Assembly (NCBI GenBank): GCA_024680445.1
Contig: JAILCJ010000071.1
Coordinates: forward strand, 1-12,123
Direction of reading: 5' to 3'
Source: Campylobacter sp.
GTDB taxonomy: Bacteria > Campylobacterota > Campylobacteria > Campylobacterales > Campylobacteraceae
DNA length: 12,123 nucleotides
Notes under the pieces: model-generated
What the model saw: only the letters and a program-made list of their open reading frames with translations
Database searches by the model: none
Told to the model about the DNA's origin: nothing
In this document: positions 7,099-12,123 of the stretch, in pieces
Layout: each line of letters opens with the position of its first letter
How positions within the stretch are numbered: position 1 is the first letter of the stretch
Program-made: the position numbers and the translations under genes

Positions 7099-7763
7099 TG
7101 AAAGAGCTAGAAGTCATGATTGCTTACAAGTTTAAAGACCCCCAGATTTTTAAAGAAGCACTTACTCACAAAAGTTCAAAATTGCCTTACAATAACGAGC
7201 GTTTAGAGTTTTTGGGCGATGCAGTAATGGACTTGATAGTTGGCGAATATTTATATAAAAAATTTGCCAAAATTCCAGAGGGCGAACTTAGCAAACTAAG
7301 GGCGGCTTTGGTAAATGAAAAAAGTTTCGCAAAACTCGCCTGTTCGATAAATCTTGGCAGATATTTAAGCCTTTCCTTAGCCGAAAGTAACAACGGCGGA
7401 CGCGAAAAACCAAGTATTTTAAGTGATGCTTTTGAGGCACTCATGGGGGCGATTTATCTTGAAGCAGGGCTTGAAACGGTGCGTAAAATAGCCATTTCTT
7501 TACTTGAAACAGCCTTTCCGCAAATCGATTCAAACACCCTTATAAAAGACTATAAAACCAAGCTTCAAGAAATGACGCAAGCTAGCATGGGTATGACCCC
7601 AGTTTATGAGCTTGTCCGAAGTTTTGGGCCAGATCATAAAAAAGAATTTGAAATCGCTCTTTTGGTAAATGATAAAGAAATTTCAAGAGCGGTAGGCAAA
7701 TCCAAAAAAGAAGCCCAGCAATTAGCAGCAAAACAAGCCATTGATATGTTAGAAAATTTGTGA
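7098..7763 (+). CDS. rnc: ribonuclease III
   Basis: RNase III cleaves double-stranded RNA, releasing rRNA precursors and processing structured mRNAs. The 221-residue protein has the signature [14 protein letters not shown] with E34, E37 and D41, further metal ligands E61 (EGELSKLRA), D110 and E113 ([16 protein letters not shown]), and a C-terminal double-stranded-RNA-binding domain from about 150, including GPDHKKEF and [12 protein letters not shown]. Two ATGs in tandem (7095 and 7098) are possible. AAGGA at 7088-7092 is only 2 nt from the first but 5 nt from the second, so the second is preferred; the difference is one methionine. The start overlaps the rnhA stop in TGATG. The product closely resembles Campylobacter RNase III. 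Confidence 0.97.
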   Translation: MKELEVMIAYKFKDPQIFKEALTHKSSKLPYNNERLEFLGDAVMDLIVGEYLYKKFAKIPEGELSKLRAALVNEKSFAKLACSINLGRYLSLSLAESNNGGREKPSILSDAFEALMGAIYLEAGLETVRKIAISLLETAFPQIDSNTLIKDYKTKLQEMTQASMGMTPVYELVRSFGPDHKKEFEIALLVNDKEISRAVGKSKKEAQQLAAKQAIDMLENL

Positions 7764-7835
7764 ATTTTTTAACTCTATGGATTTTTTATCAAATTTGCTA
7801 AATTAAGGCATAAATTTTTGTAAAAAATATAAAAA

Positions 7836-7849
7836 AAGGAAAAATTTTG
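7836..7849 (+). promoter_or_regulatory. ribosome site and TTG start codon of aroC
   Basis: AAGGA (7836-7840) stands 6 nt before a TTG at 7847. No ATG in frame lies near: the next in-frame methionine is far inside the protein, after the conserved SFGESHGEA motif. The peptide from the TTG, MNTFGLKFRLTSFGESHG, matches the chorismate synthase N-terminus, so TTG must be the start. Such a codon usually lowers initiation. Confidence 0.85.
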
Positions 7850-8914
7850 AATACTTTTGGTTTAAAATTTCGCTTAACTTCTTTTGGCGAGAGCCACGGA
7901 GAAGCGATAGGTGGCGTCATAGACGGCTTGCCAAGCGGTATAAAAATAGATGAAAATTTTATACAAGCCGAACTTGATAGACGAAAACCGGGCAAATCCA
8001 AATTTGCAAGTGCAAGAAATGAAGCGGACAAGGTGTCGATATTTAGCGGAGTTTTTGAAGGGCTAAGCACGGGCACGCCGATAGCTTTTGCGATTTTTAA
8101 TAACAATCAAAAATCCAGCGATTATGATAATTTGCGTGAAATTTTTCGCCCCGGACATGCGGATTTTACTTATTTTAGCAAGTATGGACTAAGAGATCAT
8201 CGTGGCGGTGGGCGAAGTTCGGCAAGAGAAACGGCGGTTCGTGTTGCCGGTGGAGCCTTTGCACAGCTTTTGCTAAATGAATTTGGTATAAGCGTAAGAA
8301 GCGGTGTGAGCGGAGTTGGCAAGGTAAAAGCACAAAATTTTGATTGGGAAATGGCTAGAGATTCTGAAATTTTCGCCCTTGGAGATGAGGACGAAATGAT
8401 GAAGGAAATATTGACGGCAAAACAAGAGCAAGATAGCGTTGGCGCCGAGGTTTTAACCGAAATTTTGGGGCTAAAAGCTGGACTTGGCGAGGGACTTTAC
8501 TATAAACTTGATGCGAGCATAGCCTCCGCTTTCATGGGTATAAACGGAGTTAAGGCGGTTGAGATAGGCGAGGGTGTCGGCGTTAGCCTTATGCGTGGCT
8601 CACAAAATAACGATGAAATGGGCGTTAATGGCTTTGTTTCAAATCACGCCGGTGGAATTTTGGGCGGTATGAGTAGTGGCGAAACAATAAGTATCAAATC
8701 GCATTTTAAGCCGACTCCGTCGATATTTCGCACGCAAAATACCATAAATCTCAAAGGCGAGGCGGCACTTTGTGAACTTAGAGGTAGACACGATCCTTGC
8801 ATAGGCATACGCGGCAGCGTCGTTGCAACCGCCATGGCAAGGCTAGTCATAGCCGATATGCTTTTGCTAAACGCTAGTGCAAATATCAAAAATTTAAAGA
8901 AAATTTATGAGTAA
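7847..8914 (+). CDS. aroC: chorismate synthase
   Basis: AroC converts 5-enolpyruvylshikimate-3-phosphate to chorismate, the last common step to aromatic amino acids and folate, and needs reduced FMN. The 355-residue protein is of family length. It shows the three signatures: SFGESHGEAIGG near the N-terminus, YGLRDHRGGGRSSARETAVRVAGGA in the middle (shown from the key HRGGGRSSAR) and GRHDPCIGIRGSVVATAMARL towards the C-terminus. MGINGVKAVEIGEG and NHAGGILGGMSSG are also typical. Translation starts at a TTG. The 83-nt gap after rnc has a half copy of the window's palindrome but no convincing promoter or terminator, so read-through from the rnc operon is likely. Gene order rnhA-rnc-aroC is, from memory, shared with C. 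jejuni. Confidence 0.97.
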   Translation: MNTFGLKFRLTSFGESHGEAIGGVIDGLPSGIKIDENFIQAELDRRKPGKSKFASARNEADKVSIFSGVFEGLSTGTPIAFAIFNNNQKSSDYDNLREIFRPGHADFTYFSKYGLRDHRGGGRSSARETAVRVAGGAFAQLLLNEFGISVRSGVSGVGKVKAQNFDWEMARDSEIFALGDEDEMMKEILTAKQEQDSVGAEVLTEILGLKAGLGEGLYYKLDASIASAFMGINGVKAVEIGEGVGVSLMRGSQNNDEMGVNGFVSNHAGGILGGMSSGETISIKSHFKPTPSIFRTQNTINLKGEAALCELRGRHDPCIGIRGSVVATAMARLVIADMLLLNASANIKNLKKIYE

Positions 8915-8928
8915 AATTCTTTAAAATT

Positions 8929-9040
8929 ATCAAATTTGTTTTTTTAACTCATCAAATTTGACCTAAAAATCCGCTTTTGCCACCCTTTGGATTTTTCAAA
9001 TTTGATTTTTAAATTTCATCAAATTTGATTTTTCAAATTT
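8929..9040. repeat. cluster of TCAAATTTGA palindromes upstream of fumC
   Basis: Perfect copies of TCAAATTTGA lie at 8952-8961, 8996-9005 and 9019-9028, with shortened copies at 8930-8938 and 9033-9040. The second and third share the longer unit TCAAATTTGATTTTT and are spaced 23 nt start to start; the first and second are 44 nt apart, about double. The near-helical spacing would suit a dimeric DNA-binding protein. The same core recurs at 2279, 2945, 3308, 10135 and 10776, so it may instead be a genome-wide motif. Confidence 0.6.
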
Positions 9041-9209
9041 ATGCATGAATTTTAATTTTAACTTTCTTTTTTCAAACTCTGTTTTAAAAATTTGATACAA
9101 ATTCAAAAATATTTTTATAAATTTTTGACAAAATTTGCCTAAATTTGGGATTTTCTTAAAATAAAATAATAATTAAATTTTAACTTCGAATTTTCAATTA
9201 AATATTTTG

Positions 9210-9218
9210 TGTTATAAT
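9210..9218 (+). promoter_or_regulatory. extended -10 promoter of fumC
   Basis: TGTTATAAT gives an extended -10 (TG at 9210-9211, one base, TATAAT at 9213-9218). T-tracts upstream replace a -35 box, as is usual in Campylobacter. The predicted start near 9225 leaves a short leader with a strong AAGGAGA ribosome site at 9236-9242, just ahead of the ATG at 9247. This is the best-formed promoter in the window, fitting a highly expressed TCA-cycle gene. Confidence 0.8.
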
Positions 9219-9246
9219 GCCTAAATTTTTTATTTAAGGAGAATTT

Positions 9247-10674
9247 ATGGAATATCGTATCGAAAAAGACACCATGGGTGAAGTCAAGGTTCCAAACGAT
9301 AAATACTGGGGCGCACAAACTCAAAGAAGTAGCGAAAACTTCCAAATAGGCGTTGGTTTAGAGACTATGCCACGAGAAGTTATCGAAGGTTTTGCCTATC
9401 TTAAAAAGGCATGCGCTTTGGTAAATCATAAGCTTGGTCGTCTAGATAAAACTCGCACAGACGCTATCACACAAGCATGCGAGGAGATAATACAAGGCAA
9501 ACTTGCTGGTAACTTCCCTCTTGTCGTTTGGCAAACAGGCTCTGGCACCCAGTCAAATATGAACCTAAATGAGGTGATTTCGAATCGTGCCATGGAGATT
9601 TTGGGCTTGGACTTTAAAGATAAAAGCAAGTTGGATATAAAAGGCGATAAATTCATACATCCAAACGACCATGTAAATAAAGGTCAAAGCTCAAATGACA
9701 CTTATCCAACTGCGATGAGAATAGCCTTTGTGCTTGAAATTTCAAAACAACTTTTACCGGCTATCGATAAACTAGAAGCCACACTTAGCAAAAAATCCGC
9801 AGAGTTCGCAAATATCGTAAAAATCGGACGCACTCACTTGCAAGACGCCACTCCGCTTACTCTTGGACAAGAATTTAGTGGTTACGCCCATATGCTAAAA
9901 GCAAGCAAAGCACAAGTTATAGCTGCTATGCCGTTTTTGCAAGAGCTTGCTATCGGCGGTACAGCCGTTGGTACGGGGCTAAACTCTCACCCAAAATTTA
10001 GTCAAATGGTAAGCGACGAACTCAATAAATTTACAAATACCAACTTTGCTTTTAAATCACATCCAAACAAATTTCACGGACTTACAAGCCACGACGCAGA
10101 AGTATTTTTAAGCGGTGCCTTAAATGGTTTGGCATCAAATTTGATGAAAATCGCAAATGATATCAGATGGCTTGCAAGTGGCCCAAGATGCGGTATCGGT
10201 GAGATAAATATCCCAGAAAACGAGCCGGGCAGTTCTATAATGCCGGGCAAGGTAAATCCAACTCAATGCGAGGCGGTAACCATGGTCGCCGTTCAAGTTA
10301 TGGGTAACCATACAACAGTCGGCATGGCGGCAAGTCAAGGCAATTTTGAGTTAAATGTTTTCAAACCAGTTATTACTTACAACCTTATCCAAAGCATACG
10401 ATTATTAAGCGATGTAATGTTGAGTTTTGAGAAAAATTGCGTTTGCGGTATCACGGCAAATGAAGCAAAAATCGGCAAATTGTTGCACGAAAGTTTGATG
10501 CTAGTAACCGCACTTAACCCTCATATCGGTTATGCAAACGCTGCCAAGATAGCTAAAACCGCTCATCACAACGGCACAACCTTGCGTGAAGAAGCGATAA
10601 AATCAGGCTTGTTAAGCGAAGCAGAATTCGATAAATGGGTAGTCCCTGAGGACATGATAGCTCCAAAAGAATAA
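9247..10674 (+). CDS. fumC: fumarate hydratase, class II
   Basis: FumC interconverts fumarate and malate in the TCA cycle without an iron-sulfur cluster. The 475-residue protein is slightly longer than E. coli FumC (467). Visible motifs are [14 protein letters not shown] (97-110), [13 protein letters not shown] (145-157), [16 protein letters not shown] (194-209, with H197) and the superfamily signature [16 protein letters not shown] (328-343), where S329 matches the catalytic serine. Fumarase is favoured over aspartase, argininosuccinate lyase and adenylosuccinate lyase by the TQSNMN and NPTQCEA context. It is preceded by its own promoter and followed by a terminator, so it is probably transcribed alone. 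A palindrome CATCAAATTTGATG lies inside the gene at 10133-10146. Confidence 0.97.
   Translation: MEYRIEKDTMGEVKVPNDKYWGAQTQRSSENFQIGVGLETMPREVIEGFAYLKKACALVNHKLGRLDKTRTDAITQACEEIIQGKLAGNFPLVVWQTGSGTQSNMNLNEVISNRAMEILGLDFKDKSKLDIKGDKFIHPNDHVNKGQSSNDTYPTAMRIAFVLEISKQLLPAIDKLEATLSKKSAEFANIVKIGRTHLQDATPLTLGQEFSGYAHMLKASKAQVIAAMPFLQELAIGGTAVGTGLNSHPKFSQMVSDELNKFTNTNFAFKSHPNKFHGLTSHDAEVFLSGALNGLASNLMKIANDIRWLASGPRCGIGEINIPENEPGSSIMPGKVNPTQCEAVTMVAVQVMGNHTTVGMAASQGNFELNVFKPVITYNLIQSIRLLSDVMLSFEKNCVCGITANEAKIGKLLHESLMLVTALNPHIGYANAAKIAKTAHHNGTTLREEAIKSGLLSEAEFDKWVVPEDMIAPKE
10133..10146. repeat. TCAAATTTGA palindrome inside fumC
   Basis: CATCAAATTTGATG is a perfect 14-bp palindrome in coding sequence, read as codons for Ala-Ser-Asn-Leu-Met. 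It is a copy of the motif clustered upstream of fumC, and shows that the motif is not limited to spacers. Other copies inside genes are at 2279-2288 (exported protein) and 3308-3317 (PP-loop gene). Confidence 0.5.
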
Positions 10675-10691
10675 TTGCGAAATTATTTGTA

Positions 10692-10735
10692 AAATATGCG
10701 AAACCAAGGCGATTTTGCTAAGGTTTTGCATATTT
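10692..10735 (+). other. RNA hairpin after fumC
   Basis: AAATATGCGAAACC (10692-10705) pairs with GGTTTTGCATATTT (10722-10735) over 14 positions with one G-U pair, leaving a 16-nt loop. No U-run follows, so it is not a standard terminator; it may stabilise the fumC 3' end against exonucleases. Loop bases 10711-10721 are complementary to 10747-10757 downstream, which allows a pseudoknot. Confidence 0.6.
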
Positions 10736-10750
10736 GTAACGCAGTTTTAG

Positions 10751-10806
10751 CAAGATTTACAAGGATTAAATTTCATCAAATTTGATCTTTGTAAATCTTG
10801 TTTTTT
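10751..10806 (+). terminator. rho-independent terminator between fumC and the transporter operon
   Basis: CAAGATTTACAA (10751-10762) and TTGTAAATCTTG (10789-10800) form a perfect 12-bp stem directly followed by six T residues (10801-10806). The 26-nt loop contains the perfect palindrome ATCAAATTTGAT (10775-10786), which can extend the structure. This is the clearest terminator in the window. It ends fumC transcription and lies only 50 nt before the next start, where it could also act as an attenuator. Confidence 0.8.
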
Positions 10807-10856
10807 AATTTTTCAAAAAAATTACTTTTTAATGTTTGGCGGCAGAGGCAAATTTT

Positions 10857-11747
10857 ATGGCTTATTCTAGATTTTTAATGCGACATTTATGCGTGTATTA
10901 CGCACTTATGGCTAGTTTTTATAACGCTAGCATAGGTGCTCTTGCTAAGCTTATCAGTGTCGAAATGTCAAGCTTTGAGATAGTGTTTTGGCGTAATTTT
11001 TTTGGACTTTGGCTCACGCTTTATGCGCTCAAAAAAGCCAGAGCGTTTGGGGATTTGAAGGCTGGCGAGCATTTTTGGCTGTTGGCATTTAGGGGAGCCA
11101 TCGGCGTTTGCGGTATGACGGCGTTTTTTTACAATATCGCAAACAGCGAGCTTGGCACGGCTTTTACGCTTTATAAAATAGCGCCTATTTTTACGGCTTT
11201 GATGGCTGGATATTTTTTCGGTGAAAAGCTTAGTTTCGTGGGCTGGGTCGCTGTTTTGGCTAGTTTTGTGGGCGTTATGCTGGTTTTGCAACCTAGCCTT
11301 GGCATAAGGACTAGCGATATCGTGGGCGTCGTGGGTGCGATGTGTTCGGCGATGGCGATGACTAGCGTGCGAGCCCTTCGCAAATACTACACCGCAAACA
11401 CCATAGTGCTAAGCTACATGATAGCAGGGGCGTTGCTAACTGGCGTGATCTTGCTTTTGGGCGAGTTTGGCTGGGGCATAGGCGGGGCGCATTTTGTCTC
11501 TCCGAGCCTAAAAGGCTGGTGTTTGCTGGTTTTGATAGCCTTTGGAGGGTATTATTTTCAGCTTTATCTCACCAAGGCCTTTGCAGCCACGAGAAATTCG
11601 GGCGTGCCGGCTAGTATAGGGTATAGCGAGATAATATTTAGCATAGTTTTGGGCTTGATTTTGGGCGATACTTTGCCAAATACGAGCGCACTTTTTGGCA
11701 TAGCTATCATTATAATAGCGGGTATAGTGATAGCAAGGCAAAGGTAA
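10857..11747 (+). CDS. EamA-family (DMT superfamily) membrane transporter
   Basis: The 296-residue protein has about ten hydrophobic segments arranged as two EamA repeats. The first holds the typical FWRNFFGLWLTLYALKKAR after helix two, and ANSELGTAFTLYKIAPIFTALMAGYFFGEKLS (in part) at the end of the half. The second holds a matching GVPASIGYSEIIFSIVLGLILGD and ends in a basic tail ARQR. EamA proteins export or import metabolites across the inner membrane; the substrate cannot be read. ATG at 10857 follows AGAGG (about 10844-10848) by 8 nt. An in-frame TTG at 10836 would add seven non-hydrophobic residues and has no ribosome site. G+C is clearly higher than in fumC. The SMR gene follows after 5 nt, so the transporters form one operon. 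Confidence 0.88.
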   Translation: MAYSRFLMRHLCVYYALMASFYNASIGALAKLISVEMSSFEIVFWRNFFGLWLTLYALKKARAFGDLKAGEHFWLLAFRGAIGVCGMTAFFYNIANSELGTAFTLYKIAPIFTALMAGYFFGEKLSFVGWVAVLASFVGVMLVLQPSLGIRTSDIVGVVGAMCSAMAMTSVRALRKYYTANTIVLSYMIAGALLTGVILLLGEFGWGIGGAHFVSPSLKGWCLLVLIAFGGYYFQLYLTKAFAATRNSGVPASIGYSEIIFSIVLGLILGDTLPNTSALFGIAIIIIAGIVIARQR

Positions 11748-11752
11748 ATTTG

Positions 11753-12085
11753 ATGAGCGACGCAAACAAGGGCTTTGTCGTGGTTTTGGTGGCTAGTGTT
11801 TTGGAGCTGGCATGGGTTTATGGCCTAAAATACGCACACACGACGCCATGGATAGCGCTTACCGTGGTGGCGATATGCCTAAATTTCGTGGTGCTTGCGA
11901 GTGCCTTTAAATATCTGCCAACTAGCGTTGCTTATGTCGTTTTTGTGGGGCTTGGAACCTTTTTTATCGTCGTAGCCGAGCTAGTTACGCTTTATAGGGC
12001 AGGGCAGGATTTGCCGCTGGGCAGGGTGGGCTTTATATTTTTGCTACTTGTCGGCGTGATAGGCATAAAAAGGCTGGCAAAATGA
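11753..12085 (+). CDS. SMR-family efflux protein, YkkC/Gdx-like subunit
   Basis: The 110-residue protein has four membrane helices and the single membrane-embedded glutamate that defines small multidrug resistance transporters (E18 in VLELAWVYGLKYA). The WxxGLK motif after the glutamate, LPTSVAYVVFVGLGT and AELVTLY resemble the SugE/Gdx and YkkC branch, whose members export guanidinium or quaternary ammonium compounds. The third part diverges from true Gdx proteins (SVAYVVF instead of GTAYAVW), so the substrate is open. ATG at 11753 follows AAAGGT (11740-11745) by 7 nt. The stop overlaps the start of a second SMR gene (ATGA). Paired SMR genes usually encode heterodimers, so this product probably works with its neighbour. 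Confidence 0.88.
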   Translation: MSDANKGFVVVLVASVLELAWVYGLKYAHTTPWIALTVVAICLNFVVLASAFKYLPTSVAYVVFVGLGTFFIVVAELVTLYRAGQDLPLGRVGFIFLLLVGVIGIKRLAK

Positions 12086-12123
12086 CTTTTTTGGCTCTCG
12101 TGATCGCCGGTTTTAGCGAGGTG
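12082..12123 (+). CDS. second SMR-family subunit, cut by the window end
   Basis: Only 14 codons are visible, MTFLALVIAGFSEV, running off the window. The short hydrophobic start with a glutamate at position 13 in AGFSEV fits the first helix of SMR proteins, where this acidic residue is E13 or E14. The start overlaps the previous stop as ATGA. Size, position and motif point to the partner subunit of a heterodimeric SMR pump of the YkkCD type; the remainder must be read beyond the window. Confidence 0.7.
   Translation, partial: MTFLALVIAGFSEV

Larger units (their letters stand above)
8915..9246. other. 332-bp intergenic region between aroC and fumC
   Basis: No reading frame here looks coding. 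The first 125 nt hold a cluster of TCAAATTTGA palindromes and half-sites. A T-run follows the first half-site (8938-8946) and could end aroC transcription weakly. The middle (9041-9200) is a very AT-rich stretch of A- and T-tracts, expected to be bent. The last 40 nt hold the fumC promoter and ribosome site. I see no RNA gene. Confidence 0.7.

Noticed and set aside
8929..9040. CRISPR array
   Set aside because: Repeats are about 10-15 nt, AT-rich, palindromic and irregularly spaced, with no unique spacers of even length and no cas genes nearby.
9140..9200. Fur-box-like AT-rich stretch upstream of fumC
   Set aside because: The ATAATAATTAAATT stretch does not show the alternating GATAAT inverted pattern; it is better explained as A- and T-tracts upstream of a Campylobacter promoter.
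10675..10856. Guanidine riboswitch (class I, II or III) in front of the SMR-containing operon
   Set aside because: I found no pair of small hairpins with ACGR loops (class II) and nothing resembling the conserved core of class I or III. The structures present fit a hairpin plus terminator; any regulatory RNA here would have to be a different type.
10836..10856. TTG start at 10836 for the EamA gene
   Set aside because: It would use the true ribosome site AGAGG as coding sequence and adds residues atypical for the family; ATG 10857 is better placed.

Overview
The window reads as a chromosomal segment of a Campylobacter-like epsilonproteobacterium. It is AT-rich, with runs of AAATTT throughout. 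Intergenic gaps are short and several genes overlap by 4 to 23 nt. The chorismate synthase, RNase III, DnaG and fumarase sequences match the Campylobacter versions I know. Species cannot be fixed, but the abundance of the palindrome TCAAATTTGA and the gene order argue against C. jejuni itself.

Layout. (1) Positions 154-2937, plus strand: proA and proC (last two steps of glutamate-to-proline synthesis), a small exported protein of unknown function, and a DUF486 membrane protein. Joints are 2 nt, a 4-nt overlap and a 4-nt overlap, so this is probably one transcript. (2) Positions 2962-5603, minus strand: dnaG primase followed after 2 nt by a PP-loop ATPase with an NFACT-R-like tail, a predicted RNA (probably tRNA) thiolation enzyme. 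The two strands converge on a 24-bp gap holding a 16-bp perfect palindrome. (3) A 63-bp divergent promoter region (5604-5666) with back-to-back TATAAT boxes. The dnaG box lies only 7 nt from its ATG, so that mRNA may be leaderless. (4) Positions 5667-8914, plus strand: a LapB-like membrane-anchored TPR protein with a C-terminal zinc ribbon, rnhA (RNase HI), rnc (RNase III) and aroC (chorismate synthase, TTG start). (5) A 332-bp AT-rich spacer with repeated TCAAATTTGA and an extended -10 promoter for fumC. (6) fumC, class II fumarase. (7) A structured 3' region with one hairpin, an overlapping alternative pairing and a clear intrinsic terminator. (8) An EamA-type drug/metabolite transporter and two overlapping SMR genes, the second cut off by the window end. 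This last block is visibly richer in G+C than the rest.

Most of the window is housekeeping: proline synthesis, primer synthesis and removal, RNA processing, chorismate and the TCA cycle. The parts that deserve a second look are the PP-loop/NFACT-R fusion with three conserved-looking cysteines, the LapB-like architecture next to two ribonucleases, the compact divergent promoter, the dispersed TCAAATTTGA palindromes, and the possible pseudoknot/terminator switch ahead of the transporter operon. I saw no CRISPR array, tRNA, rRNA, insertion sequence or clear phage element.
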